Positions 33,501 through 44,935 of a stretch of DNA of 64,000 bases are shown here, piece after piece; position 1 is the first letter of the stretch, and each line of letters starts with the position of its first letter. The position numbers and the translations under genes were made by a program. Source of the DNA: Odobenus rosmarus divergens (lineage: Eukaryota; Chordata; Mammalia; Carnivora; Odobenidae); the NCBI RefSeq assembly GCF_000321225.1, contig NW_004450276.1, positions 1,668,893-1,732,892 on the forward strand, in the 5' to 3' direction. Below the pieces are notes generated by a model that worked only from the letters and a program-made list of their open reading frames with translations, was not told the DNA's origin and searched no databases.

Positions 33501-33846
33501 AGCAAAAATAAATGAAAGTGCTATTTTTGAGAAACCCATGTAAAAAAAAAAACAACACAGGTAAATAATAAAAGAATTGGCAAAGACAGAATTTTTTGTC
33601 AAAATAAAGGAAAGTCCTTTAAGTGCCAGAACATGAGGCCAACGGCAGTGCCTCTCCCTTAGTCTTAGACTTAGTTACTGTACTTAAATTCAGCTTGTGA
33701 AAATGCAATGCTTTCTTTCAAAAACCTGAATTAGCATCTTAATACATAATAATATGTGATCTCTAATAAGTAGGTGTCATTTAAACTATTTAATTTATTT
33801 ATGTAATACCATGTGTCCATCTGGATTGAATAAGGGAGAAGCAATG
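33501..33846. other. Unassigned AT-rich sequence
   Basis: No repeat or exon recognised. Confidence 0.4.
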
Positions 33847-34388
33847 TGATGATTAATTTTATGCATCAATGTGACTGGGCCATGGGGTGCCCAGATATTT
33901 GGTTAAATGTTATTCTGGTTGTTTCTGTGAGGGTACTTTTGGATGAGATAGACGTTTAAATTGGTAGACCGAGTAAGGCAGATTGCTCTCCCTGATGTGA
34001 GTGGGCCTCGTCCAATCAGTTGAAGGCCTGAATAGAACAAAAAAGCTGACTTTCCTCCAAGTAAGGAAGATTTCCTCCTGCACCATGGCCTCCAAACTAA
34101 GACATCAGCTTCCTTCCTGACTTTGGACTCAAACTGAAACAACAGCTCTTCCTGGGTCTCAAGTCTGCCAGAAAGGCCAAAAAGACACCTTCGCTTCTCC
34201 TGGATCTCAGGCCTTTGGACTCAGCCTGGAGCTACACCACCAGTTCCAGGCCTCCAGCTTGCTGCCTCACCTTGCAGATCTTGGGATTTGCCAGCCTTCT
34301 TAATCACATAAGCCAATTCCTCCTAATAAATCTCTTTCTATATACACATTCTTTTGTTCTCTTTCTCTGGAGAATCCCAATTCATGGA
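33847..34388 (+). mobile_element. LTR-type interspersed repeat, long copy
   Basis: It starts gtgatgattaattttatgca, continues gggtgcccagatatttggtt, cctcgtccaatcagttgaag, then several repeated modules of the type actgaaac...cagctcttcctgggtct, and ends with a cctaataaatctctttctat polyadenylation region and ctctggagaatcccaattca. Length about 540 bp and AATAAA near the 3' side fit an LTR. Confidence 0.65.
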
Positions 34389-34771
34389 GGAACCAGTGAA
34401 ACTAGTAAGGCTGGAGGTATAGTAAATACGGGGGCTATTAGTGGACCTAAGAGAAGCACCATCCTCAGGTGCTTCTAGAAAACACGGAGGAAACACTAAC
34501 ACAGGGAAGGTTTAGAGAGGGACGGGATGGCTTCATGCAATTTAGAGGCACAAACCAGTGGGGGAAAAAATCTCTAATGTAATTTAGTTCACACTCAGAG
34601 TCCTAGGGAAGTTTGGGTTCCCTCCATAAAATAGCTGGCACATCATAACTTAATAAATTTTAGTTATATCCCTTTTGAATATAAACTCAGTGTTTCAATT
34701 ATTTTAATTGGAAGAGGCTAATAGGCCAGATATGTGTAACTAAACTCCTCCTTATATTGTCTTCCCCCGAG
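34389..34771. other. Unassigned non-coding sequence
   Basis: No repeat or exon recognised. Confidence 0.4.
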
Positions 34772-34950
34772 GTCACAGTTTCAAACTTGACTGTGAGAAA
34801 TAGCTGAGGAGCTTTTAAATGCTGACTCCTGGACTCATCCCCCAGCGATCTTAAGGGCCCAAGAGTCACTGATTCAAGTTCACAGGAGTTTCGGGTGCGG
34901 ATGGCCACCGAGCACAGTCTCAAAAACCCTGATGGAGAGCCTGTCAGCCG
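34772..34950. repeat. MER5-like hAT-type remnant
   Basis: tcacagtttcaaacttgact, agctgaggagcttttaaatg, ctcatcccccagcgatctta and gtcactgattcaagtt follow the order of the MER5 non-autonomous hAT elements. Diverged. Confidence 0.45.
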
Positions 34951-36540
34951 GCCCGTGATAACTATTCTTTAAAACTGCCCCACGTAGGATATTGGGCTAT
35001 TTGACTGTAAATGAAATAGCCTTCTGGAAAATACATAAAACTGAGTGATGGAGTTCTCAGCACTCTTCATTTCCTTTTATACTTTTCTGGACTTCCTTAC
35101 ATTTACACCGCGATGCAGGATTTGAAATTCAGAAAGCAATGTTTGGAAAATCATCGGTATGTGCTGTATTGTTTTTAGCATTGGTTTTTAGTTGTGGGTC
35201 CACTCACACTAAAAATGAAGCCCTACCCATTTTTGAAGGCAAAAGCACTAACGTGTCAGAGGTGTAGTTCGAGCCCTCAGGGGACAATGACATGTTTTGG
35301 TTCTTCCTTCACTCCTTTCATTTTGGTGGCAGAACATTAACTTTATTTTTAAGATAAAATAAGGATGTTTTCGATTCAAAGAGTTCTCTTCTCTTCTCAA
35401 ACCACTTCATAAAGTACTTGACAGTTTGGGCAGAAATAAAAGCAAGTCCCCATCACAATTCCCGCTCCGACGCTGGAAATAAAGCGAGGTAAACCATGAA
35501 GGCAGTGAAATCGTTTATTTTTGTGCATCTCTAACCTCCCGTTTTGTCACGTTCTCCCTCTCGCCCTGGTCTTATTTCCTCCACCCACCCCAGACGTGCA
35601 AGCCCGGGGTCTTCCCACTTTTAAATCCCCTACTCCTATCCAAGCAGAGTAACAATGAGTATTCTCTCCTTGTTACCTTGAACTTATTCACACTCCAGTG
35701 TTAACTCTCTCAGGAGCCCCTTGTGCCCAGAGAAAACCCACCTGCCCTGACCCCCTTACCTCTCACTTCCTTGCTTCCTTTGGTAGAAATAATGAGAGGC
35801 CCCGAACGTCATCCCTGATTCCCAGCACTCACAGCCTGGTGGCCACTCTCAGCCTTTAGGCCACAGTGTTAATCCCACTTTACCCTTTGTCTCTTGTTCC
35901 ATCCACAAGTCACTCCAGGCTCCTGGGTCACACTTTACTCTGTATTTTAATAACCCCACAGTTCTGCATATGCCTCTGCCGTCCTCCCCTCCCGCTCCAC
36001 TTTCTCTCCTAAAACCCCTGCCACTGTGCTCTTTAGAACTTATGGTCCATTCATCAGCAAAATCCACTACACTCAGCCCGTCTCCAAACACAGTCAGTTC
36101 TGCTATCACACAAAAGGGATGTTACTAAAAACCACTGTGCTATTCAAAATCACCCTATAAAAACCACAGAGGTGATGGGGAAAATAGCTATGGGGTGCAA
36201 CATTTAAAAACTTCATCGATGACATTAGGAAAAAAAAAAGGTAGTAACCTAATACAAACAGTACCACGGTTTTACACGTTAAATGGTTAAGAAAGACTTA
36301 AGTATTGCAACAAATGTGGTAATTGACCTCGGAAGAGACCCAAGTGTGCCTACGGAAAAGGATGCCAGGATTGAGGCTTGTGAGTCATTGTGAAGGGTGG
36401 AAGGAGGACCAACTGAAATCGGAGGGAAATTTGTAACACCAGGTGTGGATGGTAGCCCATAACTCAAACAGTAAACTGAGGCAGCTGGTAGATGTTTGAG
36501 GCTGTGCATTTTGTGTGTATCTAAGGAGTTCCGGGCAGCG
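34951..36540. other. Unassigned; pyrimidine-rich part at 35.5-36.1 kb
   Basis: No repeat or exon recognised. The C/T-rich stretch 35550-36110 gives a minus-strand frame of 86 codons without identifiable features. Confidence 0.4.
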
Positions 36541-36544
36541 CGGC

Positions 36545-36960
36545 ACAGTTGTCTGTGTTTCACTTAGTATAAGGCGTCCCTTGTCTTATTATACTTTGCT
36601 TTATTGCACTTAGCAGATAATTGCTTTTTTTTTTTTTTTTTTTTTTATAAATCGAAGGCTTGTGGCAACTGGGCATCCAGCAAGTCTATCAGCACTATTT
36701 TTCCAACACCATTTTCTCACTTTGTGTCTCTGTGTCCCATTTGGGTAATTCTTGCAATATTTCAAACATTTTCATTGGTATTATGTTTGTTATGGTGATC
36801 CGCAGTTAGTGATCTCTGACGTTACTACCGGAATTGTGTTGGGGAGCCCTGAACTGTGTCCATAGAAGATGGAGAATTTAATTGATAAATGTGTGCCTTC
36901 TGACTGCCCCACCACTTCTCCCCCATCAACAGATGAGCAAAATATGCAATTCACACAGTG
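36545..36960 (+). repeat. Ancient interspersed repeat, class uncertain
   Basis: Recognisable sequence includes ttattgcacttagcagataa, gaaggcttgtggcaactggg, ccagcaagtctatcagcact, tctctgtgtcccatttgggt and gttatggtgatccgcagtta. I have seen this type across mammalian genomes, probably as a DNA transposon, but cannot name the family. A T-run interrupts it at 36626-36646. Confidence 0.4.
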
Positions 36961-37014
36961 GATGAAGAAAAAAGTCCTGTAAAGTCAGTGAGGGGTCCTA
37001 TATAAACACTACTA

Positions 37015-38315
37015 GCAAACCAGTAATATAAGGGAATTCTCTCAATTTGATAAAATGTCTATAAAAAAACTTGCAGCTACTATCACCTTTAATGATGAAC
37101 TATTGAATGGTCTCCTCCTACGTTGGAAACACAACAGTGATGTCCCCTCTTGCCACTTCTATTCAGTCTTGTACTAGTGGTTCTAGCTGGTGCAATAAGG
37201 CACCCAAAAAAGAGATAAAAAGCAAAACAATTGGAAAGGAAGGATTAAATTGTTATTTACAGATAATATGGTTTTATACATGAAAACTATTCAAAGGAAC
37301 AAACAAATTTCTAGAACTAATTGAGTTAACATTGTGGGGTACAAGGCCAACACACGAAAATCAATTGTACCTCTATATACCAGCAACAGACAATTGGAAA
37401 ATTAAATTTTTTAAGTTACCATTTGTAATAGCATCAAATGACATTAAATACTTTCGAATAAATTTAATAAGAGATGTGTAAGACCTCAAAACTGGAAACT
37501 ACAAAACATTACCAAAATAAAGAAGATGATAAAATGAAGAGATATACAATTTTCATGGAATGGAAGCCTCACTATCATTAAGATGTCAGTTCTCCCTAAA
37601 TCAGTCTATAGATTCAATGTGATGCCAGAAGACTGGGAAGAGGAGGAGGGGCGATTATATCGCTGAGAGTTTAAAAAAAGCACAATCTCTTTGAAAAATC
37701 TGGCAAATTTATAATAAAGTTAAACATAGAGTTACCCCATGATCTACGAATTCTCCTCTTAGGTATATACCCCAAAGAAACAACGAAATATATCCACTAA
37801 AAGGCTTGTCCAGAAATGCTCATTAAAGCTTTATTTATACAAGTTCAAAACTGGAAGCAACTCTGTTGTTCATTAACAAGAGAATGCATAAGCCTAGTAT
37901 GGTATATTCACACAATGGGATACTACACAGCAATAGAAAGAATAACCAATTGAAATATGTTGGAAAATGAATGAATCTCAAAAACATTATCTATTATGAC
38001 ATAAAAAGTACATACTGTAAGATTTCATTTACATGGAGTTTAAGAATAAGGAATAGTATCTATGCTGTTAGAAACCAAGTCAGTAGTTACATCTGAGTGA
38101 GAGGGCTCTGACTAGAAAGAGGCATGAGAGAATTTTCTGGAATAATGGAACTGTCAGTATATGTGTATATATATATAATCTAGTATATATAATGCTGTGT
38201 TATATATATTATAATGTGCATACAAATACATATGTATATAAAATTCTCAAGCTGGTCACTGAAGATTTGTCCAACTTGCTGTATATGAATTAAATCTCAC
38301 TAAAGTATAAAATAT
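37015..38315 (+). mobile_element. Old L1, ORF2 remnant plus 3' UTR
   Basis: The left part contains ORF2 reverse-transcriptase-side sequence: tattcagtcttgtactagtg, gattaaattgttatttacag, ataatatggttttatacatg, then cctctatataccagcaacag. After a deletion near 37630 it continues with the ORF2 end and 3' UTR: gttaccccatgatctacgaa, ggtatataccccaaagaaac, cacacaatgggatactacac and ttacatggagtttaagaata. Frames are broken throughout. Confidence 0.8.
38156..38245. repeat. (TA)n-rich tract within old L1
   Basis: tatatgtgtatatatatata and related units over about 90 bp. Confidence 0.8.
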
Positions 38316-38319
38316 ATAT

Positions 38320-38555
38320 TTTGCCCACACTCCCCATCCCCCTCCCTGCTTTATTTTTCTTTATGACATCTATCCCATTTTAACTTACTACATGATTTTT
38401 TTATTTAGCTTTAGTTTTCACATTGTTTTTCTCCCCTAGTAGCATGTAAGTTCTAGAAGGGCAGAGCTTTGTTTGGTTCATTGCTGGGTCTCAACGATGA
38501 GAACATTAGTGTATAACAAGCAGTCAACAATATTTCTTGGAGGAATGAAAGACAT
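38320..38555 (+). repeat. L2 LINE 3' end remnant
   Basis: cctgctttatttttctttat, ctagtagcatgtaagttcta, gaagggcagagctttgtttg, then cagtcaacaatatttcttgg and a gaatgaaag end. Confidence 0.6.
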
Positions 38556-38878
38556 CTGAATTTTTGTATCAGATACCTTGTATCTCTTCTACTTTCTCTT
38601 CTAATACTATTTTTCCTCTCATCTCTTTATCACTAGACTCTCAGACACTGGGTCCCCTCACAGTGCTATACCCAGTGATACCAAGAGCATATCATTTTTT
38701 AACACATCCCCTCTATGACAAAATTATCTTCAAGAATACCCTGTAACAAAACAAATAATAATAATGGCCAGAAAAAAACACAGTGAAAATTTTCTTTGAA
38801 CTCCCTATATAGGCTCGCAGAAAAGCATTGTTAATAAAAGTTGAAGCAAATATTATACCAACAAGGAAAAATGTAATG
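38556..38878. other. Unassigned non-coding sequence
   Basis: No repeat or exon recognised. Confidence 0.4.
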
Positions 38879-38891
38879 GATTGATACTTTT

Positions 38892-39072
38892 TTTTAAGAG
38901 AGGGAGAAAGAGGTAGTCGGGGAAGGGCAGAGGGAAGGAGAGATTCTTAGGCAGGTTCCACGCCCAGTGCTGACACCCACTTGGGGCTTCGTCTTACAAC
39001 CCTGAGATCATGACCTGAGCGGAAATCAACAGTCTTGGATGCTTAACAATGGACCGAGCCACCCGGCGCCGA
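38892..39072 (-). mobile_element. CAN-SINE, minus strand, diverged
   Basis: ttttaagagagggagaaaga at the left, acaaccctgagatcatgacc and a gaccgagccacccggcgcc end. The TSD gattgatactttt (38879-38891) recurs as gattggtactttt (39073-39085). Confidence 0.9.
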
Positions 39073-39085
39073 GATTGGTACTTTT

Positions 39086-40278
39086 AAATTAGATTTATTC
39101 TTTCATCTTGAAAAATAAAGGAAAACTTATATGTACATACTATTCAATCTTAGTAATGAATAATAAATAACATTATAGTTTCTGCCTTAAAGTCTAACTG
39201 ACCCCACCAAAACGGCTCTTTTCTGCATTTTCATGCAGCAAACAGTATAGCGAGATTTGTCAACCTACTTGTACCTATAGGTGATCAAAGCACACTTTAT
39301 TAGTTTCTATTTCAAAAGTTTATTTCACATAAAGCAACAGAAGTAGAAAAAGTCTTAAAGACAAGCATAAGTTTGACAGGACTTTTAAAAATCCTTTTAA
39401 ATTCCAGAAATTGCAATGCTGTCTGCATATTTACTTCTTTAGGATAGATTCTAGCAGCTTCCAAATGTGCTGGCAGCCCAGAAATTTGAAACAAAATTAA
39501 ATCTCCAAATGGTTACACAGAATGACACATCGAAGCAATTCGATTTCTATGTCTTTGCCTTTATAATCACTGCACTACTATTCTTTATTTTCAATCCACT
39601 GTGTAAACACAAAAATATGTAGTTTTACAGGGATTGGACACATAGACCACAGTTGAGATGAGCTCCAGCAGATCTCAACTGTGACATAGTTGCTCTCAAC
39701 ACAAACGGGGAGCTGAGTGCATGTGTGCCTGGGGTGATGATATAACTAGGCATTCTCTGAATTAGTATCTATGCAGAATTTGATGCATACTACAAAATAA
39801 GAAGCTAAACTTTTCTTCTTTGAAGCTTGCATAGATACCTTTAAAACTCAACCGTAAGCCACAGCAGTGGATTAGGACTTAGACCAATAAAAGACTTTGT
39901 CCCACCCACTGGGGCAAGTGGAAAGCATTCAAAACCTCTTAGCACAAAATTTCACGGCCCAGAACCTTTGGTGCAGGGAATGGAGCAGTCCTGGGAAGAG
40001 AAGAGAATCCCAAAAGGAAGTGTCAGAAGCTTCAAGCCCTTGGATGACAGTACAGGGCAAATCCTCATGAGACTCTGGACCTTTGCTTTGTGGAGTGGTC
40101 TGCATACTGATTTGGATAGAAAACAGCATGGAATCAGAGGGAATAGTGATTCGGACTGAGTCCAGATACTGGAGAACTCGAAAAATAAAAAGAAGAAAAC
40201 AAGTGTTTGAAATGGCTCTGTGTGCAAATAATACTAATTACAGTCATTCACGAGAGCTAATTGCCATTTTGCCTAATC
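39086..40278. other. Unassigned, with one hairpin
   Basis: No repeat, RNA gene or exon recognised. It holds the perfect inverted repeat at 39648-39683. Confidence 0.4.
39648..39683. repeat. Perfect 12-bp inverted repeat, 12-nt loop
   Basis: CACAGTTGAGAT (39648-39659) is the exact reverse complement of ATCTCAACTGTG (39672-39683). The spacer is 12 nt. Confidence 0.85.
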
Positions 40279-40290
40279 ATCATACAGCAT

Positions 40291-40488
40291 TATTTCTTTA
40301 AGATTTTATTTATTTATGTGACAGAGAGAAACATAGCGAGAGAGGGAACACAAGCAGGGGGAGCAGGAGAGGGAGAGGCAGGCTTCCTGCAGAGCAGGGA
40401 GCCCAATGCGGGACTTGATCCCAGAACCCCGGGATCATGACCTGAGCCGAAGGCAGACGCTTAACGACTGAGCCACCCAGGCGCCCCT
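40291..40488 (-). mobile_element. CAN-SINE, minus strand
   Basis: tctttaagattttatttatt at the left, ggaacacaagcagggggagc, gatcatgacctgagccgaag and a cacccaggcgcccct end. The perfect 12-bp TSD atcatacagcat lies at 40279-40290 and 40489-40500. Confidence 0.95.
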
Positions 40489-40500
40489 ATCATACAGCAT

Positions 40501-41400
40501 ATTAACAATAGTCCATATCACCCTGGATGTGTAAGATTAACTAAATTTAATTGGGCAATGTGTATTCTGTCATCACAGTCTGTAGCTCACATAGCCTAAC
40601 CCAGCCTATCTGCCCATAGGTTTAAAGAATTTAATGGAACACTTATTTGTCTGTGAATTGTTTTCCCCTTCAAAGCTGAATTCTAGGAAGCTTTGGGCTT
40701 TCCACAGTTGGGAACTCAATCACTGTTTCCTGCCTTTGTTTATGTCTCTCTCTGTGGCCATCCATTGCAATTGCTGCTGTGTTTCCATCTGTTGGAACTC
40801 TGGCTAACTTCAAAAGACAATGGACACGTCCAGTGTTTCAACAAGAAACCGTTTGGCATTGTTCGTGGCAATTAGTCAAGAAGGCAAAAACAAGGAGCTC
40901 TGCCTTCTGAAGGCTCCCATTATTACCCACGGACGGAGGATATCGTCAATGATCACTCACGGAGCCATATGTATGATAACCAGAGGTTCCAGATGTCCCA
41001 AAAGCCCAGGTTGCAAATATTCTGTCCTCCAATTTTTGGTTCAGAAAATGTGGTTTTTGAACAGAGGGCCCATGATTCTGTAGCTACACGTGACTCGAGG
41101 GATAGGACCCGGGACAGCCAGGAAGGGGTTTCATGGGGGGCTGGCGCCAAGAGCTCTGTAGTGCTGTTGGGTGTTAAACCTCCCTTGGAGAGGCAAACGG
41201 GATGACAGTGACAATGGACACGTTGCCAGGCTGTGTCCTGGAAGCTGGTCACACTCCACAGCCACAGACCAAACCTCCACACGCAGACCTGGCTGCATTA
41301 ACTCAAGTGCTGTTTCCCACTGTTCGCTATTTCAAAACAAGGGCATGGTTTGGGAAACTGTGGTCCATGAAGACAATGAGCAGTGATTGTCAGCAATGCT
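40501..41400. other. Unassigned non-coding sequence
   Basis: Several overlapping frames up to 109 codons (40953-41282 minus) but none with a domain or exon border I recognise. No repeat seen. Confidence 0.4.
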
Positions 41401-41402
41401 TG

Positions 41403-41853
41403 GATTAGTTCCCCATCGCTGCGATGACAAATGACCACAAGCTGAATATCTTAAAACAAGATATATTTATTATCTTGAATTCCGAAGGTCAGAATTCCAA
41501 CACGGATCAGTAAGGGGCTCCAGCAGAGAACCTCTTTCCTCACTTTTTCCAACTTTTAGAGGCTGCCCGTATTCCTGGTCTTTGACCCCTTGTCTCACGC
41601 CGACCTCTGCTTCCATGGTCACATCTCCTTCTCAGATTCCCCCCTGCTTTCATTTAGAAAGACTGTTGTAATTACAGCAGGTTCACTTGACAATCCTGGA
41701 TATTGCAGGACAATCTCTCCACACCAAGATGCCTACGATAACCGCACCTGCAAAGTCCCTTTTGCCACGTAGTGGAACACAGACACAGATTCCAAGATTA
41801 AGATGTGGACATCTGGGAGGAGACGGGGGTATTGTTCTGCCCACCACAGTAAT
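41403..41853 (-). mobile_element. MaLR-type LTR, minus strand
   Basis: The plus strand reads ttggattagttccccatcgc, aaatgaccacaagctgaata, cttttagaggctgcccgtat, ctgcaaagtcccttttgcca and a ctgcccaccacagta end, the reverse of an MLT1/MST-type LTR. Confidence 0.65.
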
Positions 41854-41885
41854 TAGAAAACGGCAAAGCAAGGAAAAGCATTCTT

Positions 41886-42079
41886 TTTGAAAAAAATATT
41901 TTATTTATTTATTTGAGAGAGAGAGAACACGAGTGGGGTAGGGGGAGGGGCAGAGGCAGAAAGAGAAGCAGACTCTCTGCTGAGCACGGAGCCCAACTCG
42001 GGGCTCAATCCGACGACCCCGGGATCATGACCTGAGCCGAAGGCAGATGCTTAATCGACTGAGCCACCCAGGTGCCCCT
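41886..42079 (-). mobile_element. CAN-SINE, minus strand
   Basis: attttatttatttatttgag left, gatcatgacctgagccgaag centre, cacccaggtgccccta right. The TSD aggaaaagcattctt (41871-41885) recurs as aggtaaagcattctt (42080-42094). Confidence 0.95.
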
Positions 42080-42094
42080 AGGTAAAGCATTCTT

Positions 42095-42520
42095 GAAACA
42101 ACATTAGTTGAAGCAAAATATGCAATTGAAATTATTTTTGGCATATAAAAATGTACACATAAAGTAGGAAATCAGATTTAAATATGAAAAAAGTTCTGTA
42201 AAAAAGAGCAGGATTGTGTGCGCTTATCCTCCTCCATCACTCCACCTCTGTTCAATCATTTCCTTTAACTCAACAAATAATTAAATTAGAAGTCCCATTT
42301 TCATTCCTGATTTGTAATAAAATGGAAATAAATAAATGAAGGAAAGCAAAACCCACAAGAGCCCGGTCGGATGGAAGAGTAATTATCACTTCAATTTCAC
42401 AATTAGGTCAAGTAAACAAAGGTAGTATACCCATTCATATTATTGAAAGAAAGGATATTATGGGAATCTAGAAACCTAACTCCGTATTGATTCTTTAGAA
42501 ATTCTGTTTATAGTCTGAAT
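42095..42520. other. Unassigned AT-rich sequence
   Basis: No repeat or exon recognised. Confidence 0.4.
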
Positions 42521-42653
42521 TAATTGTTACCAATTTTTATAACAGCTTTCTGGAGATATATTTCACATACCATAAAAATCATATTTTTGAAGTATACAGT
42601 TTGTGTTTTCAAGTACACAAGAATAAAAATTGTGCAAGAATAACTGCAAATTT

Positions 42654-42869
42654 GGGGCGCTTAGGTGGCTCAGTCGGTTAATGGGCTGCCTTCGGCTCAG
42701 GTCCTGATCCCGGGGTCCTGGGATCGAGTCCCACATCGGGCTCCCTGCTCAGTGGGGAGCCTGCTTCTCCCTCTCCCTCTACTGCTCCCCTTGCTTGTGC
42801 TCTCTCTCTCTCTGTCAAATGAATAAATAAAATCTTTTTAAAAAAGAAAAACTACTCAGTTAAAAAAAT
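42654..42869 (+). mobile_element. CAN-SINE inside old L1
   Basis: ggggcgcttaggtggctcag start and a caaatgaataaataaaatct tail that continues through two further A-rich segments. An 18-bp TSD starting aagaataactgc lies at 42636-42653 and 42870-42887 with one mismatch. Confidence 0.95.
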
Positions 42870-42927
42870 AAGAATAACTGCTAATTTTAGAACATTAATT
42901 TAAACACCCTAAAAGAAACCCCATTCA

Positions 42928-43880
42928 AAATCCAAATCAAAACCGCAATGAGATACCACCTCACACCAGTCAGAAAGGCTAAAATTAACAAGTCAGGAAA
43001 CGACAGATGTTGGTGGAGATGCGGAGAAAGGGGAACCCTCCTACACTGTTGGTGGGAATGCAAGCTGGTGCAGCCACTCTGGAAAACAGTATGGAGGTTC
43101 CTCAAAAAGTTAAAAATAGAGCTACCATACAACCCAGCAATTGCACTACTGGGTATTTACCCCAAAGATACAAATCAATAGCCAAACTGTGGAAAGAGCC
43201 AAGATGTCCATCGACAGATGAATGGATAAAGAAGATGTGGTATATATATATATATATATATATAATGGAATATTATGCAGCCGTCAAAAGGAATGAGATC
43301 TTGCCATTTGCAATGACGTGGATGGAACTGGAGGATATTATGCTGAGCAAAATAAGTCAATCAGAGAAAGACATGTATCATATGACCTCACCGATATGAG
43401 GAATTCTTAATCTCAGGAAAAACCTGAGGGTTGCTGGAATGGTGGGGGGTGGAGGGATGGGGTGGCTGGGTGACAGACATTGGGGAGGGTATGTGCTATG
43501 GTGAGCACTGTGAATTGTGTAAGACTGTTGAATCACAGATCTGTACCTCTGAAGCAAATAATACATTATATGTTAAAAAAAAAAAAAAGGAAGAAGATAG
43601 CAGGAGGGGAAAATGAAGGGGGGGAAATCAGAGGGGGAGATGAACCATGAGAGACGATGGACTCTGAGAAACAAACTGAGGCTTCTAGAGGGGAGGGGGG
43701 TGGGGGGATGGGTTAGCCTGGTGATGGGTATTAAAGAGGGCATGTATTGAATGGAGCACTGGGTGTTATATGCAAACAATGAATCATGGAACACTACATC
43801 AAAAACTAGTGATGTAATGTATGGTGATTAACATAATAAAAAAATATATAAAAAAGTAAAAAAATGTACAGACAAAAAAA
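42928..43880 (+). mobile_element. Young carnivore L1, 5'-truncated, inside old L1
   Basis: A 17-bp perfect TSD starting aaaagaaacc lies at 42911-42927 and 43881-43897. The insert begins in the ORF2 C-terminal region. Frame 42948-43181 includes the Cys/His motif C-x3-C-x7-H-x4-C ([18 protein letters not shown]) and then [10 protein letters not shown]. About 52 bp are missing after gatacaaat (near 43174), shifting the frame. ORF2-like sequence resumes in another frame (IAKLWKEPRCPSTDEW) to 43399, followed by 3' UTR and A-tail. ORF2 would encode endonuclease and reverse transcriptase; this copy is dead. Confidence 0.95.
43240..43264. repeat. (TA)n microsatellite in L1
   Basis: About 12 ta units inside the ORF2 end region. 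The sister copy at 48687 has only a short version. Confidence 0.9.
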
Positions 43881-44465
43881 AAAAGAAACCCCATTCATGA
43901 GCAGTCACTCCCCATTACCCCCTGCCCTCAGCCCCTGGCAATCACTAGTCCAGTTTCTGTCTCTATGAATTTATCTATTCTGGACATTTCACATAAATGG
44001 AATATGTGGTCTTTTGTGACTGGTTTCTCTTAATATAATATTTTGAAGATTCATCCATGTAACATGGATATTTCATTAATTTTTATATATTAATAATAGT
44101 CCATTGTATGGACATACCTCATTTTATTATCCATTCATCAGTTGATGAACATTTGGAGCATTTCCATTTTTTGGCTATTATGCATAATGCTGTTATGAGC
44201 ATTCATGTACAAGTTTTTGTGTGGGCCTAGTTTGCATTCTCTTCAGTATATACCTTGGATTGAAATTGCTGGGTCATATGCTAACTTTATGTTTAACATT
44301 TTGAGGAACTGCCAAGTTGTTTTCCAAAGTGGCTGCACCATTTTACAATCTTCCCAGCAAGGTATGAGTTCGATTTCACGACATCCTCGTCAATACTTGC
44401 TGTGACTATCCTTGTTTTTAAAATTCTAGCAATCTTAGTGGGTCTGAACTAGCACCTCACTGTGA

Positions 44466-44671
44466 GTTGTTTTTTTTCTTTTTACAAGATTTTATTTATG
44501 TATTTGACAGAGAGAGACACAGCAAGAGAGGGAACACAAGCAGGGGGAGTGGGAGAGGGAGAAGCAGGCTTCCTGCTAAGCAGGGAGCCCAATACGGGAC
44601 TCGATCCCAGGACCCTGGGACCATGACCTGAGCTGAAGGTAGACGCTTAACAACTGAGCCACCCAGGCGCC
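44466..44671 (-). mobile_element. CAN-SINE, minus strand, inside old L1
   Basis: acaagattttatttatgtat left, ggaacacaagcagggggagt centre, cacccaggcgcc right. The TSD cctcactgtg lies at 44456-44465 and 44672-44681. Confidence 0.95.
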
Positions 44672-44935
44672 CCTCACTGTGGTTTTGACTTGCATTTCCC
44701 TAATCAGAATGCTTCTGAAACATCTCTGCATGTCCTTATTGGCCATTTGTATGTCTTCTGGGGAGAAATGTCTCTTCAAATCCTCTGCGCATTACTGTAA
44801 TTGAGTTCTTTGTCTTTTTATTGAGTTGTAAGAATTCTTTATATATTCTGGACACCAGTCCCTTGTCAGATAGATGATTTGCAAATATTTTTTCCATTCT
44901 GGGGTCATGTTAATTTTTCAAAACCAAACACACTC

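Larger units (their letters stand above)
42525..44935 (-). mobile_element. Old L1, minus strand, host of three insertions
   Basis: The four pieces read in order as the reverse of an old L1 3' region: tttataacagctttctggag; ctaattttagaacattaatt; tgagcagtcactccccatta through ctattctggacatttcacat, ggctattatgcataatgctg, gctgggtcatatgctaactt and gtggctgcaccattttacaa; then gttttgacttgcatttccct and ccttgtcagatagatgattt. Without the later inserts it spans about 1.0 kb. Three later inserts are listed separately. Confidence 0.85.

Noticed and set aside
35550..36110. Possible conserved coding exon in a C/T-rich stretch
   Set aside because: Neither strand gives a convincing protein; resemblance to any gene could not be supported by eye.
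36604..36798. 64-codon plus frame
   Set aside because: Runs through a poly-T stretch inside an ancient interspersed repeat.
42948..43399. Two overlapping frames, 78 and 130 codons
   Set aside because: Both are L1 ORF2 pieces; the longer frame joins out-of-frame L1 sequence to true ORF2 sequence across a deletion.
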